Positions 9,429 through 16,498 of a stretch of DNA of 64,000 bases are shown one piece after another (the first letter of the stretch is position 1; every line of letters starts with the position of its first letter). The notes under the pieces were generated by a model, which made no database searches, had not been told where the DNA came from, and worked only from the letters and a program-made list of their open reading frames with translations. This stretch comes from Nocardioides sp. (GTDB lineage: Bacteria > Actinomycetota > Actinomycetes > Propionibacteriales > Nocardioidaceae), in the NCBI RefSeq assembly GCF_030019515.1, contig NZ_JASEEQ010000003.1:186001-250000 (forward strand). The letters are read 5' to 3'. Both the position numbers and the translations under genes were made by a program.

Positions 9429-10663
9429 CAGTGCGCGTCGAGCAGCCGGGCCAGGGCGGGGCTGATCCCCCAGGTGTCGACGAGGTCGTCGTACTCCTTG
9501 CGCACCGAGCCGCCCTTGACCGGCGCTCCGGCGCGGACCGCGCGCAGCATGGTGTTGCGCGGCGTGTGCTGGCTCTCCACGAACTGCACGACGTCGACGC
9601 GGTAGCCCTGCTGGCGCATCAGCGAGGCGCGCAGCGCGTCGGTGAGGGTGTCGGCCAGCCGCTCGCGGAGGATCCCGTGGCGGGTGATCATCGCGTACGG
9701 CGACGGCGTCGGCGACCGGCGCAGCTGGGCGGCGATGTCGTGATGGCAGCACGGCGCGGCGAGCACCAGCTGAGCCCCCCACGAGACGGCCTGGGCGAGC
9801 GCCTCGTCGGTGGCGGTGTCACAGGCGTGCAGCGCCAGCACCACCTCGGGCGCGGGGTCGAGCTCGACCGCGCCGATGGTGCCGACGACGAAGCTCACGC
9901 CCTGGCGAGCACCGACCCCGAGCCGCTCGGCGATCGTGGCGTTGTGCTCGCGGGACTGCTCCTTGACGTCGACGCCGGTCAGCCGCACGGGGAGCCCGCG
10001 CACGCCGGAGAGGAACCGCTCGGCCGCGAACGTCAGGTAGGCGTTGCCGCAGCCGAGGTCGGCGATCCGCAGCGGCTCCTCCACCGTCGGGCGGCGCAGG
10101 TGGCCCTTGTCCAGGGCGTCGGTGACGGAGGAGTCCAGGAGCCGGAGGAACTCCTCGACCTGGCGGTACTTCGCCTGCCGGCTGGGCTTGAGCCGGCCGG
10201 ACTCGTCGGAGATGCCCAGCGCCACGAACACCGGGTCGTCCTCGGGCAGCAGCCGGGACTTGTCGCGGTCGTGACCACGCTCCACCTCGACCGGCTCGGC
10301 CCGGTCGGTGGTGTGCACGACCGCCTCGAGCTTCTTGGTGACGCGCAGCTGGTGGGTCTGCGTGGTGGTGTCGACGTGCCAGTTGGCGAACGGCTCGTCG
10401 AGCAGGGTGTCGACGGCGTCTCGCGCGGCGCTCTGCCCGTCGGAGGGGGCGAGCGCGTGGTTCGCGGTGTGCGCCTGGGTCTCGTCGTACGTCGTGACCT
10501 GCAGGTGCCGGCCGGCCTTGAGGTCGACGTAGCGCAGCTCGGCACGGCGCCACGTGGGCCGGCTGCCCTTCTGCCGGCCGGACGCGACCGCCTTGACGAG
10601 CGCGTCCGGGTCGAGCAGGTGGTCGCGCATCCGGTTCAGCGCACGCAGCAGCGGCTCGCCCAT
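9428..10663 (-). CDS. Class I SAM-dependent methyltransferase (Methyltransf_32-like)
   Basis: 411 residues. The N-terminal half (1–170) is a domain of unknown role rich in basic residues. The C-terminal half is a Rossmann methyltransferase: motif I IADLGCGNAYLTFA, motif II TGVDVKEQSREHN, then ALHACDTATDEAL and APCCHHDIAAQL. The last two motifs are typical of the GSTCD/TRM13-like group, so an RNA substrate is plausible but not shown. TGATG coupling links it to the microprotein upstream and to the propeller gene downstream. Confidence 0.85.
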   Translation of the reverse strand: MGEPLLRALNRMRDHLLDPDALVKAVASGRQKGSRPTWRRAELRYVDLKAGRHLQVTTYDETQAHTANHALAPSDGQSAARDAVDTLLDEPFANWHVDTTTQTHQLRVTKKLEAVVHTTDRAEPVEVERGHDRDKSRLLPEDDPVFVALGISDESGRLKPSRQAKYRQVEEFLRLLDSSVTDALDKGHLRRPTVEEPLRIADLGCGNAYLTFAAERFLSGVRGLPVRLTGVDVKEQSREHNATIAERLGVGARQGVSFVVGTIGAVELDPAPEVVLALHACDTATDEALAQAVSWGAQLVLAAPCCHHDIAAQLRRSPTPSPYAMITRHGILRERLADTLTDALRASLMRQQGYRVDVVQFVESQHTPRNTMLRAVRAGAPVKGGSVRKEYDDLVDTWGISPALARLLDAH

Positions 10664-10746
10664 CAGAGCACGGCCGCGATCACGACGATGATGAGCAGCG
10701 CCGCCAGCGCGATCGGGATGACGAGACGACGGTGCCGGGGGTTCAC
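10663..10746 (-). CDS. 27-residue membrane microprotein
   Basis: The gene runs from a GTG at 10746 to a TGA ending at 10663 and encodes 27 residues: a basic head (NPRHRR) and a single hydrophobic helix (LVIPIALAALLIIVVIAAVL). It is bounded by coupling signals on both sides. Its start overlaps the stop of the FAD/Fe-S gene (GTGA) and its stop overlaps the methyltransferase start (TGATG). That is hard to explain by chance and supports real translation. Function unknown; a membrane tether or a small regulator of a neighbour is possible. Confidence 0.6.
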   Translation of the reverse strand: MNPRHRRLVIPIALAALLIIVVIAAVL

Positions 10747-13487
10747 TCCTCCACCCTAGAAGCGAGCAGCTCGGCGAGGTGCATCGTGGGGACGTTCACC
10801 AGGTCGTCGAGCTGGACCCGGCAGGACATCCCGTCGGCGAGGACGACGGCGTCCGGGTGCGAGCGGACGGCGGGCAGCAGGTGGGTCTCGGCGACCGCGA
10901 CCGAGACCTCGTAGTGGCCCTTCTCCATCCCGAAGTTGCCGGCCAGGCCGCAGCATCCGGCGACCTGGGTGACGGTGGCACCGGCCTTCTCGAGCAGCCG
11001 CCGGTCGGCCGCCCACCCGAGCACCGAGGCGTGGTGGCAGTGCGGCTGGGCGACCACCTCGACGCCGGCGAGCGAGGGCAGCGGCACGTCGAGCCGCTCC
11101 AGCAGCTCCGCGAACGTCAGGACGTCGAGGTGCGCGCCGGTGAGCTCGGGCAGGTCGCTGCGCAGGGTCGCCAGGCAGGACGGCTCGAGGCCGACGACCG
11201 GCACCCCGGACGCGACGTACGGCGAGAGCGTCCGGACCGTCCGATCCATGATCGAGCGCGCCTGGTCGAGCTGGCCGGTGGTCACCCAGGTCAGGCCGCA
11301 GCAGGCGTCGTCGCGGATCACCCGTGCCGTCACGCCGGCCGACTCCAGGAACCGGATCGCGGCCAGCGCGTTCTCCGGGAAGAAGTGGTCGGTGAACGAG
11401 TCGGCCCAGATCCACACGTCCGGCACCCCGGGCCCCTCCGGGCGCTGCCGGCCGATCGTGCGCCGCAGGGTGCGCGGCGCGAACGCCGGGATCGAGCGCC
11501 GCTGGTCGATGCCCGCGGTCGCCTTCGCCAGCCGGGCGATCGCGCCGAGCCGCAGCATCCGGTTCGCGGCCGGCGCCATCGGCGCGGCGAGTCGGGCCCA
11601 CTGCGGGAGCCGGCCGAGCAGGTAGTGGCTGCGCGGCCGGCGCTTCGTGGCGCCGGGACCGTCGTACGTCGCGTAGAGCGCCTCGGCCTTGTAGCTCGCC
11701 ATGTCCACGCCGGTCGGGCAGTCCGACTTGCAGCCCTTGCAGGCCAGGCAGAGGTCCAGGGCCTCGTGCACGGCCGGGTCGGCGAGCCCGTGCACGAGCT
11801 CGCCGTCGAGCGCCTCCTGGAGCACCCGCGACCGGCCGCGGGTCGAGTCCTTCTCCTCGCGGGTCGCGAGGTAGGACGGGCACATCACGCCGGCGGTCCG
11901 CGGCGAGACGCACTTGCCGACGCCGGTGCAGCGGTGCACCTCGGCCGCCAGCGAGATCGCCGGCCGTGGCCGGGCCGGCCGCAGGTCGGCGTCCAGCGGC
12001 GCGGGGTCGACGATGTTGCCGGGGTTGAGCAGGTTGGCCGGGTCGAAGATCTCCTTCACAGCCGCGAACAGGCGCAGCGACTCCGCGTCGTACATCAGCG
12101 GCAGCAGCTCCGAGCGGGCCCGCCCGTCGCCGTGCTCGCCGGAGAGCGAGCCGCCGTGCTCGCGCAGCCGGAGCGCGCACGCGGTGAGGAAGTCGCGGAA
12201 CCGCCGGCGGGCCCCGTCGGCCCCGTCCACCTGGAACGGGAAGTCGATCCGCACGTGCACGCACCCGTCGCCGAAGTGCCCGTACGGCACGCCGTCGAGA
12301 TCGTGCTCGCGCAGCAGCTCGTCGAAGTCGCGCAGCCACGCGCCGAGCCGCTCCGGAGGCACGGCCGCGTCCTCCCACCCGGAGTACGCCGGGCGGGACA
12401 GGCTGCGGGCGGCCAGGCCGGCGCCGTCCTCGCGGATCCGCCACAGGGCCGCCGACTCGGCGGCGTCCCGGACGATCCGGTGCCCGAGCGCGCCGGACCC
12501 GGCGACCACCCGGGCCGCCAGCGACCCGGCGTCCGCGCCGGCCACCTCGACGAACAGCCAGCCGGCGCCGGGCGGCAGCTCGGGGACGGCGTTGCCGCGG
12601 GCGCGCACGAGGTCGACGATCCGAGCGTCCAGCCCCTCGCAGGCGATCATCCGGCCGTCCGCGGCGCCGAGCAGCGCCGGGACGGCGTCGGCCGCCTCGA
12701 CCATCGAGGGGTAGCCGAGCAGCACCAGCAGGCGGACGCTCTCGTCCTCGACCAGCCGGACGGTCGCCTCCTGGACGACCGCCAGGGTGCCCTCCGAGCC
12801 GACCAGGAACCGGTCCAGGCTGCGGCCGTTCTCCGGCAGCAGGTGCTCCAGCGAGTAGCCGCTGACCTGGCGCGAGAACCGGCCGAAGGAGGTGCGCACG
12901 TGGCCCAGGTGCTGATCGACGAGCGCCGCCAGCCGCGCCTCGACGTCGGCCGCGCCGGGCGCGTGCGCGACGTCCATCGCGACCACGTTGTCCACGGTCC
13001 GGCCGTAGCCCAGGGCCCGCGACCCGCACGCGTTGTTGCCGATCATCCCGCCGATGGTGCACCGGGTGTGCGTCGACGGGTCCGGCCCGAACCGCAGGGC
13101 GTACGGCGCGACGGCGCGCTGCAGGTCGGCGTGCACGACCCCGGGCTGGACGACGGCGGTGCGCGCCTCCGGGTCGACCGAGAGGACCCGGTTGAGGTGT
13201 CGCAGCGTGTCGACGACGATCCCGGTGCCGACCGCGTTGCCGGCGATCGACGTGCCGGCACCGCGCATCGTCACGGGCGCACCGGTCTCGTGCGCGGTGT
13301 CGAGGATCGCGACCAGCTCGTCGCGGTGCCTCGGGCGGACGACGACCTGCGGGACGACGCGGTAGAGCGATGCGTCCGAGGAGTACAGGGCCCGGGTCAG
13401 CGTGGAGTCGTCGACGTCCGAGACACCCCGTCGGCGCAGTTCGCCGACCAGGTCCGACAGCGCAAGCTCCGCGGACGACTGCGACAC
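10743..13487 (-). CDS. FAD-linked D-2-hydroxyacid dehydrogenase with Fe-S and CCG domains (D-2-hydroxyglutarate dehydrogenase-like)
   Basis: 914 residues in the FAD_binding_4 / FAD-oxidase_C / Fer4 / CCG order. The FAD domain (about 40–270) has VTMRGAGTSIAGNAVG and GGMIGNNACGSRAL. The oxidase C-terminal domain ends with SGEHGDGRARSELLP and FDPANLLNPGNIVDP. Cysteine clusters CTGVGKC and CLACKGCKSDCPTG bind Fe-S, and two CCG motifs (DDACCGLTW, GCCGLAGNFG) follow. YdiJ-type proteins with this order oxidise D-2-hydroxyglutarate; others act on D-lactate. One base separates it from an alcohol dehydrogenase that would generate D-2-hydroxyglutarate, which favours the first role. Start GTG at 13487. 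Probably membrane-peripheral. Confidence 0.85.
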   Translation of the reverse strand: MSQSSAELALSDLVGELRRRGVSDVDDSTLTRALYSSDASLYRVVPQVVVRPRHRDELVAILDTAHETGAPVTMRGAGTSIAGNAVGTGIVVDTLRHLNRVLSVDPEARTAVVQPGVVHADLQRAVAPYALRFGPDPSTHTRCTIGGMIGNNACGSRALGYGRTVDNVVAMDVAHAPGAADVEARLAALVDQHLGHVRTSFGRFSRQVSGYSLEHLLPENGRSLDRFLVGSEGTLAVVQEATVRLVEDESVRLLVLLGYPSMVEAADAVPALLGAADGRMIACEGLDARIVDLVRARGNAVPELPPGAGWLFVEVAGADAGSLAARVVAGSGALGHRIVRDAAESAALWRIREDGAGLAARSLSRPAYSGWEDAAVPPERLGAWLRDFDELLREHDLDGVPYGHFGDGCVHVRIDFPFQVDGADGARRRFRDFLTACALRLREHGGSLSGEHGDGRARSELLPLMYDAESLRLFAAVKEIFDPANLLNPGNIVDPAPLDADLRPARPRPAISLAAEVHRCTGVGKCVSPRTAGVMCPSYLATREEKDSTRGRSRVLQEALDGELVHGLADPAVHEALDLCLACKGCKSDCPTGVDMASYKAEALYATYDGPGATKRRPRSHYLLGRLPQWARLAAPMAPAANRMLRLGAIARLAKATAGIDQRRSIPAFAPRTLRRTIGRQRPEGPGVPDVWIWADSFTDHFFPENALAAIRFLESAGVTARVIRDDACCGLTWVTTGQLDQARSIMDRTVRTLSPYVASGVPVVGLEPSCLATLRSDLPELTGAHLDVLTFAELLERLDVPLPSLAGVEVVAQPHCHHASVLGWAADRRLLEKAGATVTQVAGCCGLAGNFGMEKGHYEVSVAVAETHLLPAVRSHPDAVVLADGMSCRVQLDDLVNVPTMHLAELLASRVEE

Positions 13488-13488
13488 G

Positions 13489-14745
13489 TCACCAGTGTTC
13501 CATCGACGCGCGGAACAGCGACGCCAGGTCCTCGTCCGTGGGACGCTTCGGCGCCGTCGCGAGCAGCCGCTGCTGCTGGAGCGCCCCGGCGACCAGGTCG
13601 TCGACGTCGGCGTCGGCGTACCCCACGGCCGCGAGGCCGTTGGGGATCCCGACGTCGTGCATCAGGCTGCGGAGCGCCGACGGCAGGGCGTCGGGACCGG
13701 GCTCGACGTCCGGGTCCAGCAGCCGCGCGGCGCGGACGTGGCGTTCGGGGGCGGCGTCGAAGGTGAACCGGAACGCCGCGGGCGCCGTCAACGAGACCGC
13801 CATGCCGTGGGGCACGATCGGCTCGTCGGGGTACCCGTCGGGCCGGAAGCCGCGGACCCGTCCGGCGATCGGGTAGGCGTTGGCGTGCGGGATGTGCACG
13901 CCGGCGTTGCCGAAGCCCAGGCCGGCGAACGTCGCCGCCATCGCCATCTGCTCCCGGGCCGCCCGGTCGGACCCGTCGCGCACCGCGGCCCGGAACGAGC
14001 CGGACAGCAGGGCCAGCGCCTTCTCCGACCACAGGTCGGAGATCGGGTTCGCCCCGCAGTAGGGGACCCGCTGCTCGGGCTGCTTGGCGTCGAACTCGGC
14101 GTACCAGCGGGCGGTGTAGCTCTCGAGCGCGTGGCACACGATGTCGAGACCGGCGGCCGCGGTCACGGTCGCGGGCTGGGTGAGCGTCAGCAGCGGGTCG
14201 ACGATCGCGAGGGTGGGTCTGAGCCGGGGATGGCTGATGCCGGTCTTGACCTTCAGCGCCAGCACGTCGAGCACGCAGATCGTCGTGCTCTCCGCGCCGG
14301 TGCCGGTCGTGGTGGGGATCGCCACCAGCGGGAGCAGCGGGTGCTGCGGTGCCTGCGCCCGGCCGACCGGGGCGTTGACGTAGTCCATCAGCTCGCCGGG
14401 GTTGGTGGTGAGCAGGTTGACCGCCTTCGCGGTATCGATCGACGACCCACCCCCGACGGCGAGGATCGCGTCGAACGGTCCCGCGTCGCGGGCGAACGCG
14501 ATCGCCTCGGCCAAGGACTCGTCGGTCGGCTCCACGTGGACCCGGTCGTACGTCGTCACCTCGATGCCGCGCGCCGTGACCTGCGCGGCGATCCGCTCGG
14601 GGTGCCCGGTGCCCGCGACGCCCGGGTCGGTGACCAGCAGCACGCGGCGGGCACCGTACGACGCGAGATCGTGCCCGACCTCGGCGGAGGCGCCCGTCCC
14701 GAACTTGAGCGCGGGTGCGGCGTAGGTGAACACGGTCTCGCTCAT
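13489..14745 (-). CDS. Fe-dependent alcohol dehydrogenase, hydroxyacid-oxoacid transhydrogenase (HOT) type
   Basis: 418 residues, group III Fe-ADH fold. NAD-binding GGGSSIDTAKAVNLL and IPTTTGTGAEST precede the metal ligands in LDIVCHALESYTARW, AGVHIPHANAYPIAG and IVPHGMAVSL. The sequence pattern ETVFTYAAPALKFGTG… PYCGANPISDLWSEKAL is the one I associate with bacterial ADHFE1/HOT, which couples oxidation of 4-hydroxybutyrate to reduction of 2-oxoglutarate to D-2-hydroxyglutarate. It is first in the seven-gene run. The exact substrate is inference; simple 1,2-propanediol or 1,3-propanediol dehydrogenase activity is less likely. Confidence 0.82.
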   Translation of the reverse strand: MSETVFTYAAPALKFGTGASAEVGHDLASYGARRVLLVTDPGVAGTGHPERIAAQVTARGIEVTTYDRVHVEPTDESLAEAIAFARDAGPFDAILAVGGGSSIDTAKAVNLLTTNPGELMDYVNAPVGRAQAPQHPLLPLVAIPTTTGTGAESTTICVLDVLALKVKTGISHPRLRPTLAIVDPLLTLTQPATVTAAAGLDIVCHALESYTARWYAEFDAKQPEQRVPYCGANPISDLWSEKALALLSGSFRAAVRDGSDRAAREQMAMAATFAGLGFGNAGVHIPHANAYPIAGRVRGFRPDGYPDEPIVPHGMAVSLTAPAAFRFTFDAAPERHVRAARLLDPDVEPGPDALPSALRSLMHDVGIPNGLAAVGYADADVDDLVAGALQQQRLLATAPKRPTDEDLASLFRASMEHW

Positions 14746-14804
14746 TCGGCCAACATAACGGCCCGTGCGGACCGTACGATGACCCCGTGGCGAGGGGGGC
14801 TTCC

Positions 14805-15992
14805 ATGCTGCTGCACGCGCGGCACCAGGCACGCTGGATCGTGCTCGCGGTCGTCGTGGCGCTTCTCGCCGGTGCCGGCCTCTACCTCCAGCTGCGCACC
14901 CCGGTGGCGGTCGGCGTCCCCGCGAACACCGGGGCCGCCCATCCCGTGGTCGAGGGCAACCGGATCGTCGACGCCCGCAGCGGCCGCGACTTCGTGCCGC
15001 GCGGCGTGAACTGGAGCAGCTTCGAGTACGCCTGCGCCCAGGGCTGGGGCATGTCGGCACTCGACAACCTGGTCGCCCGCGAGCCGGCACCCACGGAGGC
15101 GAGGACGATCGCCGCCTGGGGCGCGAACACGGTCCGGCTCCCCCTCAACCAGGACTGCTGGCTGGGCACTCGGGGCGCGCCGGTCAGCGACCAGTACGAG
15201 GAGCGCACCGTCGCCGGCTACCGCAGCGACGTGCACGGGTTCGTGACCGCCCTGAACCGGGCCGGGGTTGTGGTGATCCTCGACCTGCACAGCCGCAAGC
15301 GGATCGGGCAGCCGGAGTTCGGCAACCTGGCGATGCCGGACTCCGAGTCGATCGCGTTCTGGACCTCGGTCGCCACCGAGTACGCCGGCAACCCGTCGGT
15401 GATGTTCGACGCGTTCAACGAGCCGTACTCGCGCTACAGCTCCAGCGGAGCGGAGCTGCTCTTCGGGCTGACCTGGCGGTGCTGGCGCGACGGCGGCTGC
15501 CCGGCACCGGTCGAGGACGACCAGACCGCCACCCTCGGCCAGGTCACCTACCCCGCGCAGGGTATGGCCGCGATGGTCAGCGCGATCCGGGACGCGGGCG
15601 CCGAGCAGCCGATCCTGCTCGGCGGCCTCGACTACGCCAACGACATCAGCCACTGGCTGGAGTTCGCGCCGGACGACGACCAGCTGGTGGCCGCGTTCCA
15701 CTCCTACGACTTCAAGGCCTGCGGTGACCGGGACTGCTGGGACGACGTGATCGCCCCGATCGCCGACACCGTGCCGGTGCTGACCTCCGAGCTCGGCGCC
15801 CGGCACCCCGAGAAGGGCTACGTCGGGCGCTACCTCGACTGGGCCGACGAGCACGGCCTCGGCGTGCTGTTCTGGGTCTGGGCGGACCATCCCGGCGACC
15901 CGATGGCGCTGGTGACCGACGAGCGTGGCCGGCCGACGTCGTACGGCCGCCTGGCGCGCGCGTGGCTGACCGGGCACCAGCCCGGCGCGTGA
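14805..15992 (+). CDS. Secreted or membrane-anchored GH5 endoglucanase-like glycosidase
   Basis: 395 residues. One N-terminal hydrophobic helix (ARWIVLAVVVALLAGAGLYL) anchors or exports it. The catalytic domain has the family 5 landmarks: PRGVNWSSFEY, NTVRLPLNQDCW, VVVILDLHS, the acid/base Glu206 in FDAFNEPY, and the nucleophile Glu329 in VLTSELG. Clan A enzymes of this kind hydrolyse beta-1,4-glucans or mannans. ATG 14805 has GAGGGGGG upstream. A TACGAT -10 box at 14775–14780 would put transcription near an in-frame GTG at 14787, an alternative leaderless start. It precedes the polysaccharide-like cluster and may trim its product. Confidence 0.85.
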   Translation: MLLHARHQARWIVLAVVVALLAGAGLYLQLRTPVAVGVPANTGAAHPVVEGNRIVDARSGRDFVPRGVNWSSFEYACAQGWGMSALDNLVAREPAPTEARTIAAWGANTVRLPLNQDCWLGTRGAPVSDQYEERTVAGYRSDVHGFVTALNRAGVVVILDLHSRKRIGQPEFGNLAMPDSESIAFWTSVATEYAGNPSVMFDAFNEPYSRYSSSGAELLFGLTWRCWRDGGCPAPVEDDQTATLGQVTYPAQGMAAMVSAIRDAGAEQPILLGGLDYANDISHWLEFAPDDDQLVAAFHSYDFKACGDRDCWDDVIAPIADTVPVLTSELGARHPEKGYVGRYLDWADEHGLGVLFWVWADHPGDPMALVTDERGRPTSYGRLARAWLTGHQPGA

Positions 15993-16014
15993 GCCCGCCC
16001 CGAAGGCAACAGGC

Positions 16015-16054
16015 GGTCCACACCCGGTCAACGATCGGTCAACAGACCGTCAAC
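16015..16054 (+). promoter_or_regulatory. Four 11-bp-spaced direct repeats resembling a PhoP box
   Basis: GGTCCAC (16015), GGTCAAC (16026), GGTCAAC (16037) and CGTCAAC (16048) recur at exactly 11 bp. Actinobacterial PhoP, an OmpR-family regulator, binds tandem 11-nt units beginning with a GTTCACC-like heptamer. The repeats lie about 160 bp before the first gene of the 16–25 kb cluster, in the only sizeable gap before it. The remaining 16055–16213 holds an ACTCGG/CCGAGT hairpin (16171–16184) and no clear promoter boxes. Confidence 0.6.
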
Positions 16055-16213
16055 GGTGGACCAGACCGGTCCTGAACGGGGTGATCGCGCACTACCGTGG
16101 TGATTCGAGGAGTCCACCAATCGGTGAACGGTGCGCGAGGGGGCGTGCCACCATGAGTCGCCTAGGCGGGACTCGGGACCGAGTGTGTGGTACCTGAGCA
16201 GGGGGGAAGCGTC

Positions 16214-16498
16214 ATGTCGGTGCAGGCGAGCCCGTCGCGTCCGGCAACCAAGTCGGTCGGCGCCGCCGTCGTGGACCTCCTGCTGACCCTGGTCATCCTG
16301 ATCGTCGTGTTCCTCGCCTTCCTCATCGCGCCGCTCGTGGCCCTGGGCCTCGCCTACCTCGCGTACGCCGTGCTGCGGCCGCGAGCGAACCGGGCATCGG
16401 CCGGGCCGGCCAGCCCGCCGAGCAGCCCGGCCCAGCCCGCCTCGGGCGCCCGCCCGGCCCCGGCTGCCTTCGGATTCGGGGCGGGGACCTCCCCGTGA
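16214..16498 (+). CDS. Small membrane protein, first gene of the polysaccharide-like cluster
   Basis: 94 residues from the ATG at 16214, which follows GGGGGGAAG; an in-frame GTG at 16187 is weaker. One or two hydrophobic helices (residues about 20–55, VVDLLLTLVILIVVFLAFLI and VALGLAYLAYAVL) precede a Pro/Ala/Ser-rich tail (60–94). No family is recognised. Its TGA overlaps the GTG start of the glycosyltransferase gene by four bases, so the two are coupled and probably interact at the membrane. Confidence 0.75.
   Translation: MSVQASPSRPATKSVGAAVVDLLLTLVILIVVFLAFLIAPLVALGLAYLAYAVLRPRANRASAGPASPPSSPAQPASGARPAPAAFGFGAGTSP

Noticed and set aside
16141..16213. Riboswitch in front of the glycosyltransferase cluster
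   Set aside because: Only one short hairpin (16171–16184) is present and I could not fit a c-di-GMP or c-di-AMP aptamer consensus.
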